DNA of 28,843 nt from a virus: positions 1-28,843 of the IMG/VR virus record IMGVR_UViG_3300042691_004361, one strand, 5' to 3'. Position 1 is the stretch's first letter, and each line of letters opens with the position of its first letter. Made by a program: the position numbers and the translations under genes. Below, piece after piece: positions 1 to 6,949 of this stretch. The notes under the pieces are model-generated. The model was not told the origin of the DNA and made no database searches. It saw only the letters and a list, made by a program, of their open reading frames with translations.

Positions 1-64
1 ATCTCGTTGGCAAACCCGTTACCCTGCAGTTTTGTGCCTGCGTTTCCTAAGACATCCGAAAAAC

Positions 65-499
65 TCACAGTATGCTCTTTAGGTATCTCACTTGATTACG
101 GAAAGCATTGGATGTTTCTGGAAGTTCTGCCATTGCAGCAAGATAGGGAAGGGCTGCACGAAGTCGAGCAGCATCTTCCGTATTTGCCATCTGGTCAGTT
201 GCGTACATAGATTCTGTACCAAATGCTGAGCCAGTTCGCACATCTTCGTTTGGTCGTTGTGTAGGTGCTGTAAGCGGAACCAACGGTGTTGAACCATCGC
301 CACGAAATGGGCGTTGTCCTGATGGTGATGGCGGAACATTGGTTAGTGCTGGATTAATACCAGCCATCTTTGCTGATGTCTGCATCTCATAGAAGTCTTG
401 TGCATTATCAATGCCTGCTGCATAACGAGCAGGTTGTCCATTTGTTCCTGCTCCACCAGTTGCAGATACCTCAAAGTTCTGCGCTTTTGGCTTCGCCAT
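65..499 (-). CDS. Unknown virion-region protein downstream of portal
   Basis: A 144-residue protein of unknown function, the last leftward gene seen before the left edge. It is rich in Gly, Pro, Ala, Asn and Thr in its first 95 residues, with no Cys, no membrane segment and no motif I recognise. The C-terminal 50 residues look helical (AARLRAALPYLAAMAEL). The ATG at 499 is preferred over an in-frame GTG at 511 because GGTGGGAG lies just upstream of the ATG. Its place after terminase, portal and a small basic protein suggests a structural or head-assembly role, such as a scaffold-like or internal protein, but this rests on position only. Confidence 0.75.
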   Translation of the reverse strand: MAKPKAQNFEVSATGGAGTNGQPARYAAGIDNAQDFYEMQTSAKMAGINPALTNVPPSPSGQRPFRGDGSTPLVPLTAPTQRPNEDVRTGSAFGTESMYATDQMANTEDAARLRAALPYLAAMAELPETSNAFRNQVRYLKSIL

Positions 500-629
500 A
501 TTATCTCCCACCTAAGGTCAATGTAAAATTTAGTGAGCCTTTTAATGTCAAATGCTCAGGACTGTTTTGATATGTTAGTCACGGTAATCAACCTACCAAC
601 TCTGCATTTCATAGCAGCCGCTTATTTAA
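500..629. other. Short intergenic gap in the left structural operon
   Basis: About 130 bases between the small basic protein gene and the 144-residue gene. No supported gene is present on either strand. No convincing promoter or terminator hairpin was seen, so the flanking genes may be cotranscribed. Confidence 0.4.
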
Positions 630-803
630 TTACTTATTCTTTGAACCGCGTGTACCGCCTGGGTTAGAGGTCTGATATACCTTGCCACCCTTAGGCGATG
701 CCTTCTTAGCCAACATTGGCTTCTGAACGAACGGCTTTCCTGCAGAACCCTGGTTAGCAGGCTTCTTGCTATAGCCCTTCTTAAGTGCTGATGCTTTCTT
801 CAT
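630..803 (-). CDS. Small basic Lys-rich protein next to portal
   Basis: A 57-residue, strongly basic protein beginning MKKASALKKGYSKKP and ending TRGSKNK. A very strong ribosome binding site (AGGAGGTGA) precedes the ATG, which supports it as a real gene despite its length. It lies 12 bases after the portal gene and is probably cotranslated with it. It has no recognised domain. Its Lys/Gly/Pro composition resembles the other small basic proteins at 27099-27922 in the structural block and would fit a nucleic-acid-binding or internal virion protein, by inference only. Confidence 0.75.
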   Translation of the reverse strand: MKKASALKKGYSKKPANQGSAGKPFVQKPMLAKKASPKGGKVYQTSNPGGTRGSKNK

Positions 804-815
804 TTGTTCACCTCC

Positions 816-2633
816 TCACACTGGTATTCGTTTGATTAGCGATGCCTGCAAATTAGGTTCGCCTCCCTGAGTTAAACTTGCGAGTAAAGATTGAACATCT
901 GGTCTGCCGCCTGGAGCAATCTGTCCTGGTGCAACACCGACCATACGGCCTGTAGAACTTAGTCCTTCTGGAATCTGCCCCTCACCTGGAGGTACCGCGC
1001 CTGGTTGCCCAATCATGTCGGGACTTATTCCCTCAGGGGTCATCGCTCCAGGTGGGGGATTCTTTGGTTTAAACGCATCAGAAACTGCAACCTCGATGGA
1101 TGTTCCCTTCTGGCGCTCGCTGATTACATAAGACAACTTGTAAAGAATCTCAGATGGGTCTTGACCTTGTGATGCAAGCGCTGGAATAGCCTGAGCATAA
1201 GAAGCAACTGCTTGCTTCATTGCATCACGGAGTTCTTCTGTGTCAACCTTTTCTTCTTCTTGTGTTGCATTGAAAGAGAAAGGCATTTGACGGCGAAGGA
1301 AGTCGCGTGAAATCAACTTGTCACCGCGTGCCTGTAGTCCAAAGACCAAGGCGCGGTTAGGGTCAAGTCCTGCCATGAGTCCGTACTGAACATCTACGGT
1401 GTAGTCACCATCAATGTCACGGCTTGGCTTGTACTTAATATCGTAAGGAGTTCCATTGCGTACACCGCGTAGGTTCTTCTCTGTGTTCTTAAAAATCTTT
1501 TCATCAACCTTGAGAGCAAGGCTAAGGAGTTCTACGAAAGCACGGGCAAACATTGCGTGTGCTGTCTTGATTTGTGTATCGAATCCGCCCATAAGAGCCT
1601 GAACACCACGACCTGTAACGATTGAAGCATCAATATTACCTGTACGAGACTCAGGATAGCGTGAGCCTAGACGAAGTTCACCTTCAAGGACTTGCTGTTG
1701 AGCAAATGCACCGTTAGGAATTTCAATAGCAACACGGCGTACGCCTGCAGGATTGTCTGTTTGAATCACTGCATCAGGGCCAAGAGCGATGTCACTGACA
1801 TCTCGTGGCGCTACGATTGGTGCTTGTACTGCTTTGGTTGCTGCTTCAAGTGATAGAAGCGCATAGCGAGCCTTAGCAACCTGAATTGCTAGTACATCGT
1901 CAAACTGTCCGCGTGTTTCATCATCTAGTGATGGGCGCTTTACGACACGAATCATGCACTCGCCGAGTGGATTGGTCGCTCTCTCTACAACAAGGTTGTT
2001 GCGCTGTGGGATAAAGAGAACTTCATGGTCTTTGTCGTGGTAGCGAACAATCTCAAGCATAGAACCTGATAGGTCTTTGTCTTGGATAATGTGTGCGTAC
2101 TCTGGATAGAGAGCCATAAGTTCTTGCTCTGACTTCAAGATACGCTGGTAGAACGCAGTCACACGACCAAAGCGGTCAATGATTGGGTATGAACCGTAGG
2201 AATCTAAGAAACGGATGCGTGGCATCTTGGCTTCAATGTCAATCTCAACCTGTGCAGGTACATAACCGTAGGTTACATAGCGGTCTGCAGCAGTAAACAT
2301 CTGTGTTGAGAGGTTTGAAAAGTCAACGATTCCGTTAACAATTTCTTCACGCTTGTCAGCCTTCTTGCGTTCCTTCTCCGAAACCATTGTTGGAGAGTTA
2401 CAGTTAAATGCAGGTAGTGGTGCAATAACTTCTGCTAAGTCGCGGGCAGAAATATCCACCATGTTGGCCACGATTGGGTTCTCAAATGGGCCATCTGGGA
2501 ACAAATCTGGGAATACATCGCGCATACGACCCTTACGAACAAGGAGTACCTGTTCCATACGGGAGTCGCGTTCTGCAAAATCCTGCTTGACTTTAAGGTA
2601 GTTATCCTTGATTTCTTGTACTGAAATCGCCAC
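816..2633 (-). CDS. Phage portal protein
   Basis: About 605 residues, the expected size for a large portal protein, directly downstream of the terminase. Portals form a dodecameric ring at one head vertex and are the docking site for the packaging motor and the tail. The N-terminal third carries the mixed alpha/beta region of this class, with segments such as RMRDVFPDLFPDG and IRFLDSYGSYPIIDRFG. The long helical middle is followed by a disordered Pro/Gly-rich tail of about 80 residues. GTG at 2633 is preferred because AGGAGG sits five bases upstream; the GTG at 2639 lies inside that ribosome binding site. The call rests on gene order, size and overall pattern rather than a single signature motif. 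Confidence 0.82.
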   Translation of the reverse strand: MAISVQEIKDNYLKVKQDFAERDSRMEQVLLVRKGRMRDVFPDLFPDGPFENPIVANMVDISARDLAEVIAPLPAFNCNSPTMVSEKERKKADKREEIVNGIVDFSNLSTQMFTAADRYVTYGYVPAQVEIDIEAKMPRIRFLDSYGSYPIIDRFGRVTAFYQRILKSEQELMALYPEYAHIIQDKDLSGSMLEIVRYHDKDHEVLFIPQRNNLVVERATNPLGECMIRVVKRPSLDDETRGQFDDVLAIQVAKARYALLSLEAATKAVQAPIVAPRDVSDIALGPDAVIQTDNPAGVRRVAIEIPNGAFAQQQVLEGELRLGSRYPESRTGNIDASIVTGRGVQALMGGFDTQIKTAHAMFARAFVELLSLALKVDEKIFKNTEKNLRGVRNGTPYDIKYKPSRDIDGDYTVDVQYGLMAGLDPNRALVFGLQARGDKLISRDFLRRQMPFSFNATQEEEKVDTEELRDAMKQAVASYAQAIPALASQGQDPSEILYKLSYVISERQKGTSIEVAVSDAFKPKNPPPGAMTPEGISPDMIGQPGAVPPGEGQIPEGLSSTGRMVGVAPGQIAPGGRPDVQSLLASLTQGGEPNLQASLIKRIPV

Positions 2634-2647
2634 ACCCACCTCCTGTT

Positions 2648-4510
2648 CTATGCGTAGTTGTAATCTTGAACATTAACCACAATTTGTCGTGACTGGTCGT
2701 ACCTTGTGTGGAACATGCTCATGCTGTTATGGGTTCTTACAAAAGACCTTGCTTGGTTCATGCGGTCACGGCATCCAAGTTCTGCAAACCAGAACGCCAT
2801 TACGGTGTCTGTCTTTTGCGACTTAGGTGCATCGGGATACCAAGTAACCAGTTGCTCTATCAGGGCTTTGAGTCCCTCAGAGGCGTGAGTAGATGGGAAT
2901 TCAATGAGGGCTTTATCCTCATCCCATCCATAGAAAAGTGTCGTCAGGGATGCAACACCGAAGTTCGTGTCCCATTTATTCTGACCCGTATGATGTTCGC
3001 GCAAGATTGCACCCCGTGACGACAGGTATTCCCTTACTTCACGGTCTTGAGTCAACATAGTTTGGAAAGCGTTTTTCTCAACTCGCCACTCTGAGATTCC
3101 GTATCGGTCTGTCCAACCCTTGATGAGTTCTCGGATTTCATCTGGCTTCATGCCAGCCTTGTTTGATACATCTAAAAGATAGCGTTTTTGTGTAGAAACA
3201 TCTAACGCAAGACATACGGCTGCTGTATAACCAGAGCCTGCGGGGTCTAAGCCTGCAACGACAATCAAACCATCCATGCCGTTGTAGCGAACGCCGTTCT
3301 TGCCTCGTGGTATTACGCCGATGTTGCGTGCGCCATTGATGACACCTTTAACCGCATCGGTAGGAAATGCTGCATCCTCGTGGACTTGTTGCTGTTGATA
3401 GACCATAGCCCAGAGATTTGGTGAGATGCGCGAGCGCTTCTTATGAAGTGCGGGGCCATCCCACTTGCTGTACAACCCGTTCTCGTCAGATACGCCCATA
3501 CCAGATACTGGTGCCATATTGGTCTTAGGCCATAGCGTTACCCAGTTCTCTGGTTCCTCGTCAAACTCAAGAACCGCAGGTTGTGCAAAGTAAGTCCAAG
3601 GGGAAGTCTCGTCTGGATAGCGCATTGGGTCGCGCAATTCTGAATACAGGTCTTTTGGCCGAAGGCGGGTGCCAATTACAAGGAGGCGACCCCCATCGTT
3701 GTCAATACGAGACATGACTTCCGATTGAATCCAGTCAATCTGTTTTTCGTACTCGTGGGCGTTGGTATGGTCAACGCAGTCATCCATGATGATTAAGTCA
3801 GCACGAGCGCCGTAAATGTGACCCCGTACACCGATAGCCTGCACGGTAGGGTCTTTTTCTCCAGAATCGCGGGATTCGGAGGATAGGTAAATTAAGTCCT
3901 GCTTCCATGAATCAGACCCTTTTTGGAATCCCCCTGGCGGGCCAAAGGCGAGTTGCAAATCCTGATACTTAGGGTGTGTGAGTCTGTTCTTAATGGAGAG
4001 CAGGAACTTTTGCGCCATAGCCTGGGTCTTAGAGACCACCATGATACGGATATTAGGGTTCTGGCAAATCCGATAGACAGCGTAGTTGACCGTAATGGTC
4101 GTTGACTTCGCATGTTCTGGAGGGGTGTTGACGATGAGTAGGTCTGGGCTACCCTTTTCGTGTGTAATGGCAGGGTGGACATCAGATGGCTCCCTACCCT
4201 CCAGTAGGTCAATCCAATGCTCTTGGTGTTTAAACACCCTAGTGCCTAAAAATTTTTCTGAGAATTCGGGGAAGGGTGGTACTTCCCCACGCTCTTGCCC
4301 TATTTCACCACGAACCATCATGGAACGGACTTTATCCACCTGAGTAGCAAAGCCCTCATCTACCTTTCGGTAGTATTCGTAGGTTTTGACACTTCTGCCA
4401 ACGGCATCCATCGCCCGTTGGACAGAGTACCCCTCCATAAGGAATTCGATAATCTGCTTCTTAATGGCATCGCTTTTGTGAGATGCAGAAGTAACTCTTT
4501 TTCTTTCCAT
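2648..4510 (-). CDS. terL: Terminase large subunit with N-terminal HTH-like region
   Basis: A 620-residue packaging motor that translocates DNA into the prohead by ATP hydrolysis and cuts it. The Walker A-like loop is TPPEHAKST at residues 129-137, a known variant lacking the canonical GKS. Walker B is DLIIMDD near residues 239-244. The RNase H-like nuclease starts at GLDPAGSG, with Asp422 as the likely first metal ligand, and TDTVMAFWFAE lies near the C-terminus. Residues 17-50 (EGYSVQRAMDAVGRSVKTYEYY) resemble a helix-turn-helix as found in small terminase subunits; no separate small subunit gene is seen. The ATG at 4510 is served by AGGAG, part of which is held in a hairpin (see 4519-4559). 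Confidence 0.95.
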   Translation of the reverse strand: MERKRVTSASHKSDAIKKQIIEFLMEGYSVQRAMDAVGRSVKTYEYYRKVDEGFATQVDKVRSMMVRGEIGQERGEVPPFPEFSEKFLGTRVFKHQEHWIDLLEGREPSDVHPAITHEKGSPDLLIVNTPPEHAKSTTITVNYAVYRICQNPNIRIMVVSKTQAMAQKFLLSIKNRLTHPKYQDLQLAFGPPGGFQKGSDSWKQDLIYLSSESRDSGEKDPTVQAIGVRGHIYGARADLIIMDDCVDHTNAHEYEKQIDWIQSEVMSRIDNDGGRLLVIGTRLRPKDLYSELRDPMRYPDETSPWTYFAQPAVLEFDEEPENWVTLWPKTNMAPVSGMGVSDENGLYSKWDGPALHKKRSRISPNLWAMVYQQQQVHEDAAFPTDAVKGVINGARNIGVIPRGKNGVRYNGMDGLIVVAGLDPAGSGYTAAVCLALDVSTQKRYLLDVSNKAGMKPDEIRELIKGWTDRYGISEWRVEKNAFQTMLTQDREVREYLSSRGAILREHHTGQNKWDTNFGVASLTTLFYGWDEDKALIEFPSTHASEGLKALIEQLVTWYPDAPKSQKTDTVMAFWFAELGCRDRMNQARSFVRTHNSMSMFHTRYDQSRQIVVNVQDYNYA

Positions 4511-4518
4511 AGCATATG

Positions 4519-4559
4519 CTCCTAAGACGAAAGTATGGGAGTCTTAGGGGCTAAAGACT
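4519..4559 (-). promoter_or_regulatory. Alternative hairpins over the terminase ribosome binding site
   Basis: Read on the minus strand, CCTAAGAC (4548-4541) can pair with GTCTTAGG (4528-4521), an 8-bp stem with a 12-base loop. That stem holds three bases of the terminase AGGAG (4523-4519). A competing 6-bp stem pairs AGTCTT (4559-4554) with AAGACT (4545-4540) and uses the same central bases, so the two cannot form together. The upstream stem would free the ribosome binding site and the downstream stem would cover it. The pairings are read directly from the sequence; a regulatory switch is inference. Confidence 0.45.
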
Positions 4560-4576
4560 CTAACCGAAGGCGTAGT

Positions 4577-4730
4577 CCTAGACGAAGCCGAAGGTTAGGG
4601 CTTCCTCTAGGGTGCGCGACCCCTGGGGTCGCTGCTTGCTTGCAGAGAGGCTCCGATTATTTCGCCTCTCACTATACTATAGGTGTCCAGAAGGTCGTTA
4701 GCGGACACTTCTGGGCGTGTGATTTACGCC
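4577..4730. other. Cluster of hairpins upstream of terminase (leader RNA or packaging site)
   Basis: Several inverted repeats follow each other. CCTAGA..AAGCC pairs with GGCTT..TCTAGG (4577-4611). GCGACCCC-T-GGGGTCGC is a perfect palindrome around one base (4616-4632). GAGAGGC pairs with GCCTCTC (4645-4670). GTGTCC/GGACAC and CCAGAAG/CTTCTGG (4683-4714) interleave in pseudoknot order. GGCGT pairs with ACGCC (4714-4730). Such density in a non-coding stretch beside terL suggests a structured leader RNA or a pac/cos-type recognition site. The two cannot be told apart from sequence alone. Confidence 0.45.
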
Positions 4731-4805
4731 ACATTTATAGTAAATGGTAAAAGTCCTGGTCAGAGCCTACTTGCGAGGGCTAGCAAAGTTATGTAGGTAG
4801 AGATA

Positions 4806-4824
4806 TACAGGCACAGGCACAGGC
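4806..4824. repeat. Short tandem repeat ACAGGC x3
   Basis: Three head-to-tail copies of ACAGGC followed by one more A, in the non-coding divergent region. Function unknown. Confidence 0.6.
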
Positions 4825-4839
4825 AAATTAAAAACCCTG

Positions 4840-4856
4840 GGGTGCATCACGCACCC
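4840..4856. other. Hairpin GGGTGC/GCACCC, possible leftward terminator
   Basis: GGGTGC (4840-4845) and GCACCC (4851-4856) flank a five-base loop. On the minus strand the stem is followed a few bases later by TTTTT. The gap between stem and T-run makes this a weak terminator candidate. Confidence 0.3.
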
Positions 4857-4896
4857 ATTTGCTGGCTTGTTTAAACGCATAAGCACCCAGTTGCAA

Positions 4897-5042
4897 GGCT
4901 ATGCATGCAAGCGCTAGGGGCAGGGCAGGCTTAGCGGGCGCGGTGGCGCTTACTCTCGTATCAATAGCGCCGAGACACATGCATAGCCCGCGCCCCCCGC
5001 ATCGCATGCATCGCAGGCTCACTCGCTGTCTCACTATGTGAG
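4897..5042. repeat. GC-rich inverted-repeat island in the divergent region
   Basis: An 11-bp perfect inverted repeat, GGCTATGCATG (4897-4907) and CATGCATAGCC (4978-4988), encloses a GC-rich segment. That segment carries a second inverted repeat, GGCGCT (4945-4950) and AGCGCC (4966-4971). ATGCAT occurs three times within about 110 bases, the last in a GCATCGCATGCATCGCA direct repeat. A 5-bp hairpin CTCAC-TAT-GTGAG closes the island at 5030-5042. Its composition is clearly more GC-rich than its surroundings. Plausible roles are replication origin, packaging site or structured RNA. Confidence 0.5.
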
Positions 5043-5064
5043 AAAACCCGATGGCATGTAGATA

Positions 5065-5183
5065 GTTGAACTTTCAACAATCGCTAAAGTCAGTTGTTTA
5101 ATATCACTTCAGAGCATGCGATTTATTTTTATGGGCTAAAGTCATTGATTTACACTGGTTTTAGAGATAGTTGAATTTTCAAC
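5065..5183. promoter_or_regulatory. Paired palindromes and direct repeats (operator or origin iterons)
   Basis: Two 14-bp palindromes, GTTGAACTTTCAAC (5065-5078) and GTTGAATTTTCAAC (5170-5183), share the upstream flank GATA and start exactly 105 bases apart, close to ten helical turns. Between them, GCTAAAGTCA occurs twice in direct orientation (5083-5092 and 5135-5144), each followed by a TTG..TTTA segment and 52 bases apart, close to five turns. An AT-rich tract lies between the repeats. The helical phasing favours cooperative protein binding by a repressor, activator or initiator. The binding protein is unknown. Confidence 0.5.
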
Positions 5184-5303
5184 TACTCAAACCCTTGCTC
5201 TCGGCATCTGGCGCACCTACCGCGACACGCCCGAAAACGCCAATTCCCCGAAAAAAGTTTTATGCGTAGCGACCTGCACTTTTGTATTTTTTGCCCTCAA
5301 ATG

Positions 5304-5333
5304 TTGACTTCGTTTAAACCTTGCCACTACCTT
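5304..5333 (+). promoter_or_regulatory. Candidate promoter for the first rightward operon, with GTTTAAAC in the spacer
   Basis: TTGACT (5304-5309) and TACCTT (5328-5333) are 18 bases apart, 42 bases before the first start codon of the operon. The -35 is good and the -10 is weak. GTTTAAAC occupies 5312-5319 in the spacer, where a bound protein would compete with or help RNA polymerase. Confidence 0.4.
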
Positions 5334-5374
5334 GGTGCCAGTGGGACAGACCCCCCACAGACTGGAGCAAGACC

Positions 5375-5920
5375 ATGAACCGCGAACAGTGGCTCAACCA
5401 ACTGGCAACCGTTGCCATCCCTGCAATATCTCGCTCAACCTCGTACCCTGCCGAGGAACTCTCGGTGAAACTCTCATGTGGTTTCCCATCTCAAAAGGGC
5501 AAGCGCAAGCCAGTTTCGGCTCAACTCATCCCGCCAACAGCAAGCGAGGATTTCAACGCCGAGATTTTCGTAACCCCCGAACTCGCCGAAAAGCGCAAGG
5601 TTGCTAAGGCTGTTCTGCCCCTACTCGTTGCTGTTGTGACTGGCGATTTCAAACAGCGCCAGAACTACCGCCAAGCCATCCAAGCGCTCGGTTTAAACGC
5701 CGAGGAATTGCCAACATGGGCAAAATCCATCGTTGACGATTTGCCCGCCTATCCTCATGCCGAGGTTCGCCTTGAGAACATCAAGAAGCAAACCACCCGC
5801 CTCATCAAGGTTGAGTGTGTCCGCGATGCGTACATTGCCCGCGTTTCCCGCACAACCCTTTATGTGCATGGCGCACCAATCTGCCCTGCCTGCAACCAAT
5901 CCCTAACCGAGACCAACTAA
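5375..5920 (+). CDS. SprT-like family protein lacking the HExxH zinc site
   Basis: A 181-residue protein whose layout matches the SprT-like proteins of actinophages: MNREQWL at the start, LSCGFP (33-38), a P-T-A-S-E-D..EIFVTPEL segment (54-70), YPHAEV (126-131), KKQTTRLIKVEC (137-148) and a C-terminal CPAC (170-173). In the family as I know it, the segment after the EIF block carries a zinc-binding HE..H motif. Here the equivalent stretch is LLVAVVTGD (83-91), with no His. The first zinc-ribbon pair is also incomplete, with Cys148 present but the partner replaced. It is probably a non-catalytic relative with a DNA- or protein-binding role. The start at 5375 follows the CAGACTGGAG leader. The family call rests on remembered motifs. 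Confidence 0.6.
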   Translation: MNREQWLNQLATVAIPAISRSTSYPAEELSVKLSCGFPSQKGKRKPVSAQLIPPTASEDFNAEIFVTPELAEKRKVAKAVLPLLVAVVTGDFKQRQNYRQAIQALGLNAEELPTWAKSIVDDLPAYPHAEVRLENIKKQTTRLIKVECVRDAYIARVSRTTLYVHGAPICPACNQSLTETN

Positions 5921-5946
5921 CCGTTTAAACGACTGGAGAAAAAATC

Positions 5947-6666
5947 ATGGAAACTTTCGGAATCGAACTAGAGGTTTCAGACCTCGGAATATCAACCGCA
6001 CAAACTCTCATCAACCGCGCAGGCTTGAACTGGGCTGTGAAATTTGACGGCACCCGCCATGTGTCCGCCGAGGCTGTCTCGCCAATCTTGACCGCAGACC
6101 GTTTAAACGAGGGCAAGACCGTTGCCCGCGCCCTGCTATCTGGCGGTGCAACCGTCAACAAACAAACGGGCTACCATGTCCACCTCGGTGCCGATGAGTA
6201 CGGAATTGAGGGCATCGCCAAACTCGTGTGGAACTGGAATTTCATCCACGCAACTATCGGCTCACTCGTTGCACCATCCCGTTTAAACAACGGTTTCTGC
6301 AAGGCTGTTGATACGAGCCGACTAGACCAGTGGGTTGAGCATGTCCGCAACGGCAACATCTCAAACGCCGAGGGAGGGCGCTACTACAGCCTCAACCTCG
6401 CCTCATACTCTCGCCACCGCACCGTAGAGTTTCGCCTACATCATGGCACCCTCAACGGCTCCAAGATTAAGGCGTGGGCGGAATTCTGCTCGGCTGTTGC
6501 CCGCTATTCTGTGGACAACGAGCCAATCACAGATGCGAAATTCCAATCTGTGCCAGACCGTTTAAACAACATCAAAGAGTTCTTAGAACTCATCACCTTG
6601 ACTGGTCATCTTGACCAAACCACAGCCGACTACCTCAAGGGTCGAGCCGAGGAACTAGCCCGCTAG
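5947..6666 (+). CDS. Amidoligase-type ligase (COOH-NH2 ligase family)
   Basis: A 239-residue protein resembling the Amidoligase_2 family, glutamine-synthetase-like enzymes predicted to join a carboxylate to an amine using ATP. Visible landmarks are FGIELE at residues 4-9 (acidic metal-binding start), GYHVHLGA at 75-82, RYYSLNL at 145-151 and TVEFRLHHGTL at 159-169. The family is often paired with class II glutamine amidotransferases, and one lies downstream at 7515-8318. The substrate is unknown; peptide, cell-wall or small-molecule modification are all possible. All three R-L-N tripeptides (52-54, 112-114 and near 204) are encoded so as to create GTTTAAAC, so the DNA motif rather than the protein seems to dictate the codons. 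Confidence 0.75.
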   Translation: METFGIELEVSDLGISTAQTLINRAGLNWAVKFDGTRHVSAEAVSPILTADRLNEGKTVARALLSGGATVNKQTGYHVHLGADEYGIEGIAKLVWNWNFIHATIGSLVAPSRLNNGFCKAVDTSRLDQWVEHVRNGNISNAEGGRYYSLNLASYSRHRTVEFRLHHGTLNGSKIKAWAEFCSAVARYSVDNEPITDAKFQSVPDRLNNIKEFLELITLTGHLDQTTADYLKGRAEELAR

Positions 6667-6672
6667 CGGGCA

Positions 6673-6745
6673 GGGTTGCGGGTAGCCAAGCCCGCACTAG
6701 GTGCAAGCCCTAGCAACCCACGAACAGATGGCGGAAAGACCGTCA
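6673..6745 (+). ncRNA. Candidate structured RNA: three-way junction plus hairpin
   Basis: Between the amidoligase gene and a 58-residue gene, three 5-bp stems form a compact three-way junction: GGGTT (6673-6677) with AACCC (6715-6719), GCGGG (6678-6682) with CCCGC (6691-6695), and CTAGG (6697-6701) with CCTAG (6709-6713). The joining segments are zero or one base long. A 6-bp hairpin TGGCGG/CCGTCA with one G-U pair (6729-6745) follows. GTTTAAAC then lies three bases away, before the ribosome binding site. This could be a riboswitch-like or processing element controlling the next gene. I could not match it to a named RNA family. Confidence 0.45.
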
Positions 6746-6770
6746 CTGTTTAAACAGACTGGAGAAAAAA

Positions 6771-6947
6771 ATGGCAACACCTACAGGCATCGCCTTGAAA
6801 GTAACAGGCAAGGATGGGCATGTGTCCTACCCTGCTTATGAAGCGTTCGGTTGGGACAAAATCAACGCGGTAATCCAAGGCACATTGGACATCGAACATG
6901 TAGCCAAGGTTGAAATCGTGGACATCAACATCAAGGCTGGTGTTTAA
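6771..6947 (+). CDS. Small protein of unknown function (58 aa)
   Basis: A 58-residue protein beginning MATPTGIALKVTG. It starts six to seven bases after the AGACTGGAG leader, preceded by the candidate structured RNA, so its translation is well supported. It is slightly acidic, with no Cys, membrane segment or recognised motif. The alternating hydrophobic pattern (VAKVEIVDINIKAGV) suggests beta-strands. Its last codon and stop are formed by GTTTAAAC, and the next gene starts three bases after the stop. Confidence 0.7.
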   Translation: MATPTGIALKVTGKDGHVSYPAYEAFGWDKINAVIQGTLDIEHVAKVEIVDINIKAGV

Positions 6948-6949
6948 AC

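Noticed and set aside
4683-4730. tRNA gene
   Set aside because: The stems do not form a cloverleaf, and no anticodon or TPsiC arm is present.
4535-4750. Open frame on the plus strand in the terminase leader
   Set aside because: It crosses the hairpin cluster, is Arg/Gly-rich and lacks a ribosome binding site.
4828-5034. Open frame on the minus strand in the GC-rich island
   Set aside because: GTG start without a ribosome binding site; the stretch is dominated by inverted repeats and the product is Cys/Ala-biased with no family signal.
6673-6719. Known SAM or cobalamin riboswitch
   Set aside because: Only a GCAACCC segment resembles part of SAM-type motifs; the remaining conserved positions are absent.
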